A stretch of 64,000 nt of DNA. Origin: Cliona cf. orientalis. Its lineage: Eukaryota > Porifera > Demospongiae > Clionaida > Clionaidae. Under the pieces are notes generated by a model. It saw only the letters and a program-made list of their open reading frames with translations. It searched no databases and had not been told where the DNA came from. A program made the translations under genes and the position numbers. The DNA is taken from assembly GCA_963930775.1 (NCBI GenBank), contig OZ005700.1, forward strand, positions 3,365,476 through 3,429,475, in the 5' to 3' direction. This document shows, one piece after another, positions 11,081-23,100 of the stretch. Each line of letters opens with the position of its first letter. The stretch's first letter is position 1.

Positions 11081-14000
11081 ATGTCAGCCACAGAAGAGAC
11101 CGACTTTGGGACTGCGCCCATCATCTACCCTGAAGGTTTCATCAAAGCCGTGGCTGAAGACCGCAACGGTCACGCCAGCAGCCATGAAAGCAGCGGCGGG
11201 AGCGGTAGTTCGAGCTCAAACGCCTCACAAACGCAGCTGATTCAAGCTATCCGCCTCGAGCCAGTGAAGCCGGGAAATGACAAGCAAGGAGCTGTGCTAG
11301 ACAAAGAGCGTCACGTTAGCAGTAGCAGCAGCAACGGCTCGGAGGGAAAAAGCTCAGAAGCTGAAGTAGTGCAGGAGTACTACTGCGGGGTAGGCAAGTG
11401 CAGACCTAGCTGGATGCAGAAACTGAGGGATGCAAGATTCTTTACTTTCCTATTGTGCTGCAACTGCTTCATTGAAGGAGCTTTAGTGTCCGGTGAGTTG
11501 AAGTGTCACAGTTGTAGGGGGTACATGTACTCAAGCTCTACAATGGGCCAGTACAGTTAATAAGAATACACCCCTGTTGAGGAATACTTTTCCAGTTCCC
11601 CTAAAGACAAGTAATCGGATAGATTTCCCCCAGAAGACTTAATTAAAATGGAGGCAGTGACCCCCAAGACATCGTTAAAATGCACCATTTTACCCCCAGA
11701 ACATCATTAAAATAGCCTCAATACCCCCCAAGACTTCATCAAGTCAAGGTACCCCCTCAGGATACAATTATTGTTCCTCAACAGGGGTGTATCTTTATTA
11801 ACTGGAATAGCCCAATTAATTGTTTGTTGATGTGTGTGTATGCAACAAAAGGAGCAATTTCATTGAGTGAGGGTGAGTGAGAGAGAAGGGGGGTGGGATA
11901 TGGAAGCACAAAAACACAAGTTGGTCCTTTTTTAATGTATTATTTCCAGTCTGAGAAAGAGAGGTGGAACCAGACAATCTCCTATTGTGCATCCCTCAGC
12001 TGATGGATAGTGGATCAATCCTTGTTTACTAGCTTGTGTGCACTGTGGTTTGCCCCTGTGTACACTAGCCCTTTATCCTGGCTTATCCTGGCTTATCTGG
12101 AATGCATGGGTCACAAGTACATGTTGAATGATGTCACTTGACACCTAATCATGCATAGTGCAGGTGCTGTAGGGATTCTTATTTAGTGGTGATTAATTGA
12201 GGTCATTCAAGCCTGATCTATTGTTGTGGCTAAACTAGGCATGCCCGGGTGCGCCCAGGGCTTCTATTGTACAAGAAGTAGCTATAATATATACATATTA
12301 TATCCATACTGTGGGAGTAACTTTATAATTACATCAAATTCCTTGTAGTAAAATGGTGATACTTATAATTGCATTAGTAACAAAAAATTAAGTATGCAAT
12401 TCTCTGAATGGTTTGGGTTGACATTATGTCCATAAGAATCTATTATTATGCAGTGATCATGATATTATACTGTGCTTATCATATGCTAGCTAGGCAGTAG
12501 CACACGCAGAGCATGAAATCATGGCTGCAGCCCACCGCAGGTTCACACACTAGTATCATTATGAATACCTGTTGCCTTAATATGGAAATATTCTATATTT
12601 ACGTTGTTTGTTACCAGTAGCCTGAGTGAGTCAGTAAGTGCATAAGATCCACGTCCATGATAAGATGCTCAGTTACTCACTGCATGATAAAGTAAGACTA
12701 AGTAGTGATAACTGTTTGGCGGGGTGGGCTACGTGTATGCTTCGTAGATGTTGGAGATTTCTAAGCATCAAGGATTAGCCTGAGAAATGCAATTACTGCA
12801 TAGTCTGGATAGTGTGGGCTCATGACTACACTTTCACTGGGGTCAGAGTGCTGCATGGATTACTCAAGAATTGTTGTGTCTTAGCAACCACTGGCTTATG
12901 TAAACATAGAATATCATACGTCTTATGATATACATGTACATGCATATTTCCCCTTATAGCTGACCTATTTTTTCCTCGCAAAAAGTTGTAATTTTTTACG
13001 CTGGTGGAAAAGGACATGAAAACAATGCACATTTTGACAGCAATCATTCTGGCTACTATATGTACATGTAATTGTTTCCTACAGGGTTTACCTCTGTTGT
13101 TCTGTCAACTATTGAGCGTCGGTATCGGTTCTCGAGCACGGCAGCCGGGCTCATAGCCAGCACCTTCGACATGGCAGTACTGGTCTCCGTGCTCTTCATC
13201 AGCTACTTTGGGGGCAAAGGTCACAAACCAAGATGGCTTGGCATCAGTCTCATCATTCAAGGAGCTGGTAGGTCACTTTCAAACACACACACACATAAAT
13301 ACGCACACTACATGGAATTTATTGTATGCTATGTATTTGAGGGGAGCACCGATAAACACTTACATGTACTACTACATGTACATCTGGTTATCAGAAATGA
13401 AAGATGTTAGTAAAATGCACTAATATAGTACCTTGAGTAGTACATACATGTACATTGTTTATTCTAATCTTTGTGGTTAGTCCACTTTCTATTCACCTGC
13501 TTGCCTTGTTTAGGTGCATTCATCTTTTCGCTGCCATAATTCGTATGGTTGGAGTAAAGATATAATGTTTGATTCATTTAATATTCAATTTAACATTTAT
13601 CATACTATGCAATCCCTCTCTGGACATAATATCATACAGGTGCATTCATCTTTTCACTGCCACAATTTGTATTTGGTTCTTATCAAATTGGCTCCAATGC
13701 CAAGGCCCGACTGGAGTCCTGCGACGCTGGAGTTGACTTCTCCTCCGACTGCACATCAACAAACTCCTTCGCTCTGGCATTCTTCTTCATTGGTAACATC
13801 CTAATTGGAGTGGGGGCTGCCCCATTGTTCACTGTTGGCACGGCTTACCTCGATGATATTGTCAGACCTAAACATGTTCCCATCCACCTTGGTCTAGCGT
13901 ACCTACTGACGGTGGTCGGCCCTGCGCTGGGCTATGGTTTGGGTGGAGCATTCCTGAGCATATACGTTGATCCCTGGCTTGAAACGGACCTCCAGCCAGA

Positions 14001-17000
14001 GGACCCAGGATGGGTGGGAGCATGGTGGCTGTGCTTCATCTTCTCAGCGGTGGTGTCGTGGCTCCTGGCTATCCCGTTCCTGCTCTTCCCACGACTCCTG
14101 CCAGACAGCCATCTGGTGAAGAAGGAGAGAGAACTAGAGATGGCACAGAAGTACAAGGGCAAGTATGGTTTGAAGGAGGACACAGATTTGATCACAAAGC
14201 TGAAGTCGTTTCCGTACCACCTGAAGCAGGTAGTTATGACTCTGAGCTGGTGGTTCATCACCGCTGCTATCTGTAGTTCCATCATTGTTCTCTCTGGAAT
14301 GGTGTCCTTTGCTCCAAAGTATCTAGAGTCTCAGTTTACACTGACGGCTTCATCAGCTAGCCTGATTTCAGGAGGTGTAGGTAAGTGGGAAGAATGGGCA
14401 GAAATGTGCATCTCCCTACGTCTCTCTCTCTCATTCTCTCTCTCTCTCGCTCACTGTCTCTCATTCTCTCTCTCTCTCTCTCACTCTCTCTATTTCTCTA
14501 TTATTGTTCTCTCATTCTCTCTCACTTATTCACACTCTCCTGTCTATCGCTCTCTCATTCTCTCTCTTATCTGCCATGCCATTGAAAAAAATATATTTTA
14601 TAATGCAGCCATCCCTGCTGGTGGTGCTGGAGTGATAGCCGGAGCTCTCATCATTTACTTCACCAAGTCCAAGGGTCGCCAAGTAGCTCTGATAAACTGG
14701 ATCGTCTCTTTACTCATCATTCTTCCCGTACTTGTCTTCCTTGTTCACTGCCCCACTCTCAACCTCTCTGGCATCACTGTACCATACTCTGATGGGTGAG
14801 TGTGTGTCATACATACATACTTACCATATATTTTCACTGCATAAAAATTTTGCCAAACCGAGCTTTGTATTGTAGAAAAAGTTCATGGAAAACTAGTTTT
14901 GCCAATGCGGTAAAGGTCGTCATACCCCCCTTCACCTATACCTTTACAAAAATTAGTGTGATAAAATTTTTACCAAAGAGATCAAGTCGTGAAATTGGTG
15001 AAAATTTTCTCCTGGCAGAAATTTATATAGATACGATATATGTCAAAATAAACTGCCTTGTCTCCCCCCACCCTCCTCCACCTCTTAATCTCCTATCCCC
15101 TTCACCTATACCTTTTTTTCCTGTAATGATAATAATATTGTTACATGTGTCTTATCAATTTGAATCTAGGTCTCAAGTTTCATCCAATACGAGTCCCCTT
15201 AGCTCAACCTGCAGTTCTCCATGTATGTGCAACTCGACTGTCTTTGAGCCAGTCTGTGGAGCTGATGGTATCACCTACTTCTCACCGTGTCAAGCAGCAT
15301 GTCAAAAGACCTACATCGACGGAGACGTCACGGTATGTACTTTGACAAAGCATTAACTGGGGCAAAATCAAATGTTAAAATCTGAAGTGCTTATGCTGTA
15401 CATGTACATAGCTATTATGCCCATAGAAGAAGTTTCATTAGAGGAAGGGGAATGCCTTAGCTTAGCTTCCAAACGACTACAAAGGGAGGAGTACTGGTAT
15501 AAGGAATTAGCCACAATCTATCCTTACGGGCTAAATGATAACGTGAAAAACTTAGGTAACGTATCAAAGAAAGGCACAGAAAATATTGTAGTATGGGAAC
15601 TTTTTAACAAAAAACCTAGAAAATTCACAAAACGTTCTATAAAACGGAAACGGAAACATGGAGTAACGCGAACAAACCTAGAACATAAACTTAGAAATTT
15701 AATTAGTAATTGCAATAAACCCGGATTAGTGCATGAAATCAAAACACTAGTTTTCGGTCTGTTGCGTAGAAAATTAGGCATTCTGATAGACTTAGCAAAC
15801 ATCCTACTTTTAGAACAAAAAATACCAAAATACATCCCACTTATTATAAAAGATCTGGCTTGCTTCAGATTAGGTTTACATAAAGCGCCAAAAATCACTA
15901 AAACCGATAGTACAGCCAAAACTTTTTTAAAGGTTCCTTTCCACAACAAAGGTTTAGAAATGATTAATTTGTCCCAAATATTACATAGTAAACCAGTAAA
16001 AGAATCTATCCCTAGCTTCATTCAAAACCAGACTCCCCCTACTATTAGCTACTCTTATACAAAAACTATAGCAGGAAAAATTTTTAATTTCAAACAAAGT
16101 ATCAAAGATCTAGATTTTGAGACAGGCACAAAAAATTTTAGCTGCGACTGCCACGTGTCAGATTTTAAATATGAACCTGCAGGGCACGTAGTTACCGGTA
16201 ATCTAGGCATAGTGGAAAATAGAAAATTAAGAAAACTAATTAGTAAAGGCCCATCATATAGAGAACAAAATAACATTAATTGGGATACCAACCTAAAAAT
16301 CATCAAAAAAGCCGTTAGGGCATACAAAATAAAGTGGGCTAAGAAGGATAGAGTAGAGAGCCGTACTTTAGACGAATGGGAATGTAGAATTATAGAAACA
16401 GTTCAGGCTAGGATAGACAGACTTAGGAAGAAAGGTAAAAACCAACGGAAAAAACATGTTTTGTCGGATTTAGAATGCAAAAAATATTTAGAGTACTTCC
16501 AAAAACATTTTGTTTTAGTTCCTGCGGATAAAGCGAGTAATAACGTCTTAGTCGTTTGCAAAAAATATTACCTCGATGTAGTATTAAAAGAGCTTAGCAC
16601 GAAGAATGGGACTAGCCCACAAACTTACACACCTTGTGGCGTTCACGTGGACCATCTAGTTGCGGAGCACATAGAATTTTTGATTAAACAAAATATTAGA
16701 ATCCCAACGGATATGAAACAACTGCCAGCCTTTTACTGGCTCCCAAAAATGCACAAAAATCCGATAGGTAGTAGATTCATAGCAGCTTCTAGTGCATGCA
16801 CCACCAAACCTCTATCACAATTGCTAACATCTAGTCTTAAACTAATTACTATACATTTTAAACAGTATTGCGCAGGGATTGCTAGAAATACAGGTGTTAA
16901 TTGTTTTTGGATCATTAATAATGCCGCGGAAGTCCTAAAAAAACTAAAGAAATTAAACCGTACCAAAGGAGCCAGACATTTTGATAGCTTCGATTTTTCT

Positions 17001-19704
17001 ACTCTTTACACTAATATACCACACGATCTTCTTCTAGACAGCATCAGCCAGCTCATTAGTGAGGCATATAGAATTAGAGGGGCAAAATATTTAGTAGTGC
17101 AGGGCGATGGCACAGCGTACTGGTCAAACACAGTATTAACACGTGAACATAGTATTACCGATGACCAACTGGTCAAACTAATAAAATTTCTCGTGGATAA
17201 TATCTACATTCAAGTCGGAAACAAAATTTTTAGGCAAACAATAGGCATACCGATGGGCACTGACTGTGCCCCACTTCTAGCAAACCTTTTTCTTTTTTAT
17301 TACGAGTACAATTTCATGAAAGAAAAACTTAAACATAATAGTCAAATAGCAAAAATTTTTAGTAACACTTTTCGATACATTGACGACCTACTTACACTTA
17401 ACAATCCAACTTTTGAGCAGGAAATTAGGAATATATACCCGCGACAATTAGAACTAAAAAGGACCACGGAAACAGATAGTAGGCTTTCTTATTTAGACTT
17501 AGAAATAAACATTAGCGATAGGAGATTTACCACGGCAGTTTTTGACAAGCGCGATAATTTTAGTTTTCACATAGTCAATTTCCCTCACATGGATAGCAAT
17601 ATACCTAGCAAACCAGCCTATGGGGTTTATATCTCTCAGTTAATTAGAATAGGGCGCATATGCGATAGTTACGAGAGTTTTTACACCAGACACCACAAAT
17701 TAACCTGTAGATTAGTCAAACAGGGTTTTTTATACGATAAACTAGTTACTACTTTTAAAACATTTTGTAGCAGGTATCCTGAGATTTTTTCCAAATTTAA
17801 AATTTCCATTAGAAAGCACGTACAGGATGGTATTTGCCTTCCCACTGTAGCTATCAGTAGTCTGCCGAATAAAGTAAACATTAGATCTAGGTCTTCAAAA
17901 AAATCTTAGTTTAAGGGGCGCCAATAGTCTGACATCAAATTAGTTACATCATAACACTAATTACCATACTGATAGCAACCTAAACGTATATAACTAGGGC
18001 CATTGGTTACAACAACTAATACAAAAAGTTCCAGAGCCTAAAGAAGTAGACTACTCCAGCTCCTGCATGAACACCCGGGATTCGTGAGTTAACCCCTACA
18101 AAATTATGTAGTAGCTAGTAACAATACTGACTGGAGATTCTGTTAATTTCCCTGAATGTGTAATTATGGTCATATATGCATGCTGCCCGTGTCCATGAGC
18201 CACTTAGGTGGGTAGGGAGAGTTTCCATGGAACAAAAGAGCTTTTCAACCTACCACCCCTAGTTCTCAAGGCTAGGCACCTATGTGGCTCTGCCTTTTGC
18301 TTAAATTAGGTTTGCCTGAGCAGGCAGTGAGATGGTTTTCCCCTTAGGTTTGGATTGGTAGTAGAAGATAAACCTACTGAATTTTCATGTGAATAGGCCA
18401 TGTGCATTTATACTTGAATTAAATTTTTTATTAATTCTCTGATTCACTGCACCTTGGATACCACTGTAACAATTCCGAAGTTACAATCTGTCGCCATACA
18501 CTTTCTGTAGATGTCAAATGATTGTATTTCTTTTCCCATAGAGACCTGTGTTTGAGAATTGCTCTTGCATAGCTGACAACCTGGCCTCCCAGTTACTAGA
18601 AAGGGGAAGTCCCTATTACGGTGTCAATGATACGGCTGCTCTCTCCAGTCTCCTCCTCCCCAACGGCACAGCGGTGGACGGGAGGTGTGACCAGGGATGC
18701 AATAAGCTGGGCCTGTTCCTGGCACTCATTGCCATTGCTCTGTTCCTTATCTTCATCCTGCAAGTGCCCTATGTCATCATCACTGTGAGGCAAGTCACTC
18801 ACTCGTGTGTACAGGTTGTAGAAGCTGTCGTACACATGTAGTTACCACACCCTCACACTCATCCTGAATCTTCCGGAAATATTGGCACAAATTAAATTTG
18901 GTTGGGTCCTATATACAGTATCATGTAAGTACGTACCCCCACATTGAATTTTCAGAATAAGCAATATAAGCCTGCTCCCCACTTCTGTCCAATGGTGTGT
19001 AGCTTGGAGTTTAATAAACTCATAAATTCATGCAAAGTAAATTTTTTTCCGACAGGTGTGTGGCTGAGGAGCAGCGAACTCTTGCTCTTGGAGTGCAGTC
19101 TCTGGTATTCCGAGCTCTTGGTTCCATCCCTGGACCAATCGTGTTTGGCGTCATCTTTGATTCGACCTGTCTCTTCTGGCAGTTTGACTGTGATCGCCGT
19201 GGCAACTGCTGGGTGTATGACAACGTGCAGCTTAGCGATCGCGCCCTCGCCCTGGCTCTCTCGGGAGTCATTCTCAACTTCATCTTTTCCTTCCTCTCCT
19301 GGCTGGCCTACCCAAAGACTAAAAAAGAAACAAAGAGCATATCAGAGAATACTGAAGACCAGAACAAAGGAGATACAGATTTGGTGGCTTCTGGTGACTC
19401 GTATACCATCGAAGGACCTGTGAGTAGACCAGTGAAACGGACAGGCCGTATGCATAATATGGAGAGTCACTGCAGCGAGGATATACTACTGGACTCCATC
19501 GATATGGACCACATTGATGATGTCATCCCAATGACAGAGATCAGTGAGGGTGATGACTGCAGGGCAGGGAGGGACCAGGGAAATGTTGAAGAAGCTGAAA
19601 CAGTACTAGTTGGGAACATGCACGACATGCGTGCTCGGAGTGTTGGCAGCACCAGTCCAGTCCAGGTGGTGCTACCCAGCTCTCCAAAACACCACGGCTT
19701 GTAG
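11081..19704 (+). CDS. SLCO: Organic anion transporting polypeptide (SLCO family), copy 1, 7 exons
   Basis: Exons: 11081-11492, 13085-13267, 13640-14380, 14609-14795, 15170-15332, 18542-18789, 19056-19704, joining in frame to 860 aa. A Ser-rich cytosolic N-terminus of about 115 residues leads to the first membrane helix (FFTFLLCCNCFIEGALVSG). Exon 3 carries the OATP superfamily signature DPGWVGAWWLCF beside helix 6. Exons 5-6 encode the Cys-rich extracellular Kazal-like loop between helices 9 and 10 (CMCNSTVFEPVCGADG, SPCQAACQ). About 12 membrane helices are expected, and a long acidic/Ser-rich cytosolic tail of roughly 110 residues follows the last. OATPs take up amphipathic organic anions without sodium. 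All core exons equal copy 2 in length. Intron 5 holds a Penelope-like element. The donor after 18789 is GC rather than GT, supported by exon 6 being 248 nt in both copies. Confidence 0.9.
11554..11804. mobile_element. 251-bp MITE in OATP-1 intron 1
   Basis: CAGTTAATAAGAATACACCC at the left and the inverted CAGTTAATAAAGATACACCC at the right are near-identical ends, extending through CTGTTGAGGAA. The interior has a degenerate tandem unit of roughly 30 bp (ACCCCCAGAA...CATTAAAAT). No open frame. Confidence 0.65.
13514..13554 (+). repeat. Partial duplication of the OATP-1 exon 3 start with its own AG acceptor
   Basis: About 40 bp after TTTAG at 13510-13513 repeats the beginning of exon 3 (GTGCATTCATCTTTTC). 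The CAA codon of exon 3 is TAA here, so use of this acceptor would give an early stop. The intact acceptor and exon follow at 13640. OATP-2 shows no such duplicate. Confidence 0.75.
14399..14575. repeat. CT-rich microsatellite in OATP-1 intron 3
   Basis: Long degenerate (TC)n tract between exons 3 and 4. A CT-rich tract is also present in the equivalent OATP-2 intron. Confidence 0.85.
15372..17909 (+). mobile_element. Penelope-like retroelement with an open 845-codon reverse transcriptase frame
   Basis: One uninterrupted frame of 845 codons. A Cys/His-rich segment (FSCDCHVSDFKYEPAGHVVT, near residue 255) is followed by a conserved NRKLRKLISKGPSYRE block. The reverse transcriptase follows: LVPADKASNNVLVV, FYWLPKMHKNP, FDFSTLYTNIPH, GIPMGTDCAPLLANLFL, the catalytic FRYIDDLL and LSYLDLEI. 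This motif set is typical of Penelope-like elements rather than LINEs or LTR elements. No C-terminal GIY-YIG endonuclease is visible: the frame ends NKVNIRSRSSKKS about 110 residues after the RT thumb. Codon use is strongly A/T-biased compared with the flanking exons. It sits in the sense direction in OATP-1 intron 5. The 3' end was not located; sequence to about 18120 may belong to it. Confidence 0.85.
18196..18292. repeat. Short hairpin-like repeat in OATP-1 intron 5
   Basis: GAGCCACTTAGGTG near the left and CACCTATGTGGCTC at the right are imperfect inverted repeats about 100 bp apart. Possibly a small MITE. Confidence 0.35.
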
Positions 19705-20127
19705 CGTAATTTTAATTTTTATTAGGGCATTACAATAATTATTATTATTGTGCACACACTTTTAATGCTGGTATCAATCTTATTCAATCATTAATTTTAA
19801 CTGTACTTGCTAAAATCTTGGAATGTATATATATAGCCATCAGGATTTAATGTGATATGTAATGGCTGGGTGCCTGATACGTCTGAATCTGTGGATCCAG
19901 CACCATGTAGTATATAAATTTAGTAATATTATTATATCTCATGCTATTATAGCTAGCTATAGGCGCTAGGCCTATAGAAGGTATGCAGTGCACGTGATCA
20001 GAGGAAATTCACTCGACTCACTATGCTAATTAGTTCCTAGAGTGAAATTCCACAAGTTTAATTTATGCATTTCACGGGCTTATGCGAGGTATGTATGGTA
20101 ATCATCACAGCTACATTTGTAGCGATT
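19705..20127. other. OATP-1 to OATP-2 intergenic gap
   Basis: About 420 bp of AT-rich DNA with TA-rich runs. It must hold the 3' UTR of copy 1 and the promoter of copy 2. No gene or repeat is recognised. Confidence 0.5.
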
Positions 20128-23100
20128 ATGATGTTGGCAATTAAAGAAGAAAACTCAGGCTCTGGTCAAGCTCTCAGTCCAGGAATTTCTAGCGAGATTG
20201 AAATGACTAGCGAGGATCATCAAAACGTTGGCGGTAAAACTAAATTAATGTGTATGCACGTAGTAAGGGTTAGGATTGTCATAACGATAGAAGGCACTGT
20301 TGGGGGCTAGAGATTTACCTCCTGCGTATTCGTGATAATTTCTTTTATAGCTGATGAACTTCCAGATGGTGAAGAGACTGTGGAGTACTACTGTGGGGTG
20401 GGAAGATGCAGACCAAGTTGGTTGCAGCGACTGAGGGATGCGAGGCTGTTTATCTTCCTCCTGTGCTGTAACACTTTCATCCAAGGAGCTTTGGTATCAG
20501 GTACATCACGACATTCGAAGGATCATTCAGTTATCATGACATGACACGACATTGACAACTTAACGAGAGCCAATGTGCATGTTTTGGTGTGTGTGTGTGT
20601 GTGTATGTGTGTGTGTGTGTGGGGGGGAGGGAGACCTTTGTTTGACTAAGCCGTGTTCATGCCATGACTTCATCTCATATAAACATGCAGGTTTCTCTTC
20701 CGTTATTCTCTCAACTATTGAGCGTCGGTATCAGTTCTCTAGCACGGCTGCTGGACTAATCTCCAGCACATACGACATGGCAGTACTGGTGTCTGTTGTC
20801 TTCATCAGCTACTTTGGGGGCAAAGGTCATAAACCAAGATGGCTCGGCATCAGTCTCATCATCCAGGGAGCTGGTATGCTTTTTGCCATCCATCCCCTAA
20901 AAATCACAATAAACTTTGACCTACATTAGATGATTTCCACCTGCTCTAACTGCACCTGCGTGATTTCCACCAAGCTTAACTGCGCCGCAGGTGGTAGCAG
21001 TCACTACTGACATGTTAACCTACTAATGACTCTCTATCACCTCTTAGTACTATCCCACAATTTGAGGTTGAAAATTATGTTGCTATGGTAACTGCTACCA
21101 AGTTATAATGATCTCCTACTCTAGTTACTTGTTGCACTGTTTATGCTCAGCAATTGAGGCAGTCCCCATTGTGCTATAGTTGCTATAGCCTGACCGCATA
21201 AGCCTATAATTGACATGGATTTCCTATGGAGTGTGTAGATCAGTATTATAGTCATTGGAGAGGGTAGGGATTATGGTGGGGCTAATTGGAATGCTGGAGT
21301 GGGGTTGACAGGACTGTAGATGTAAAATTTATAATAATGGCTTTTGTTTAGCAACAGTATGACTGTGGGCAATTAAACCTGGATATGGACCTGAGTGTTC
21401 CAAATATGCATTGTAGTTACTGACACATACATTGTGTGGTCTTCTACTAATTGGGGCGAGCCTGAGCGAGCCCCACATAGACGAGACAAACGCTCGCAAT
21501 CCATATATTATTATTATGTTTATTATAATATTATATGTATGGTACGTCCGTCACGCGCGAACCGCCATAGACATTGTACAGCGCTGCGCGGTATATTTCA
21601 AAAGGCCGCATGAAAACATTTGCGTCAGCATAGTCACGTGTTTTTTTGACACATTGAATTATTTCAAAGGCCACTTTATTACGACTATACTTGTTCTTTG
21701 CTACTGTTTTAGTATGAGTTCTACTAACACTCAATCTGCTGAAGCGAAGAGAGAGAAAAGGCTTCAAAGAAGGCGCGAAAGAGAGAGAGCGCATCGTGCG
21801 CCGTACAGAAGCAAGCAGAAGGCTCCAAAGGAGGACACTCTGAGCGAGATAGAGCCTGTCATCAGCTCAATAGCGCAAGGACCAGCTAAGAATACGATAA
21901 AGATAGACTAGACGTACTGCTCACTGATGACTCTGGTAAAACTTTGTATTGACTGTCGGTACTGAAGGATGGAAGGGGACTATCATGCAGCTGTAGACCT
22001 ACAGGCCTACACGGCACTATGAGACTGTCTGTCATTGTTTGCTTGGATCTGTACCAGTAGTCTTCAAGATTTATCGTGCTATGGCTTTATTAAAGTTTTC
22101 GAGTAGCAGCTACTGACAGAGACTTTCAGGGGCTCAGCTCAGGCTCGCCCCAAACAGGCCCTGCATGTCACTAGTAATAATATTGACGGTACGTAGCCGC
22201 ACAACCTACAAGGCATAGCTAGTCTCCATGCTACATGTATAGCTAGAGCCTTTACAAGTGATGTTTCAGGTTGCATGTCTGATCCTTAATCGATGTAGTT
22301 ACACCTCAATGCAGTTAGCCAAAATAATGTTCCGAAGATAATAAATACTGGTACTGGAGTATCATGCATTATTACGATCAACATGTACATGTACGTGTAG
22401 CTATATTAGCACCACTGCATGGTTTGAGCAAAGATTATAATGTTTGATTCATAATACATGTACAATGCTATGCACTTCCTCCTTGAACATAATAATACAG
22501 GTGCAGTCATCTTTTCACTGCCACAATTTGTGTTTGGTTCTTATCAAATTGGCTCCAACGCCAAGGCCCGACTGGAGTCCTGCGACACTGGAGTTGATTT
22601 CTCCTCTGACTGCACATCAACAAATGATTCCTTTGCGCTAGCATTCTTCTTCATTGGTAACATCCTAATTGGGATAGGGGCTGCCCCTTTATTCACTGTT
22701 GGCCTAGGCTATCTTGATGAAATCGTCAGACCAAAATACGTCTCATTCACTTTTGGTTTTGTGTACATGTTTGCCGTGGTTGGTCCTGCCCTTGGTTTTG
22801 GACTAGGAGCAGCCTTTCTTAACACTTACGTTGATCCCTGGCTTGAAACAAACTTGGAACCGGAGGACCCAGGATGGGTGGGAGCATGGTGGCTATGCTT
22901 CATTTTCTCGGCAGTGGTATCATGGCTCCTGGCGATCCCATTTCTACTGTTTCCACGGCTTTTACCAATCAGTCACTTGGTGAAGAAGGAGAGGGAGCTA
23001 GAAATGGCACAAAAGTACACTGGAAAATACTTAAAGGATGACACTGATTTACTGACTAAACTGAAGTCGTTTCCCCATCATCTTAAGCAAGTTTTGATAA

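Noticed and set aside
15333-18120. Hammerhead ribozyme expected in Penelope-like terminal repeats
   Set aside because: I looked for the CTGATGAG...GAAA core on both sides of the frame and did not find it; the element ends remain undefined.
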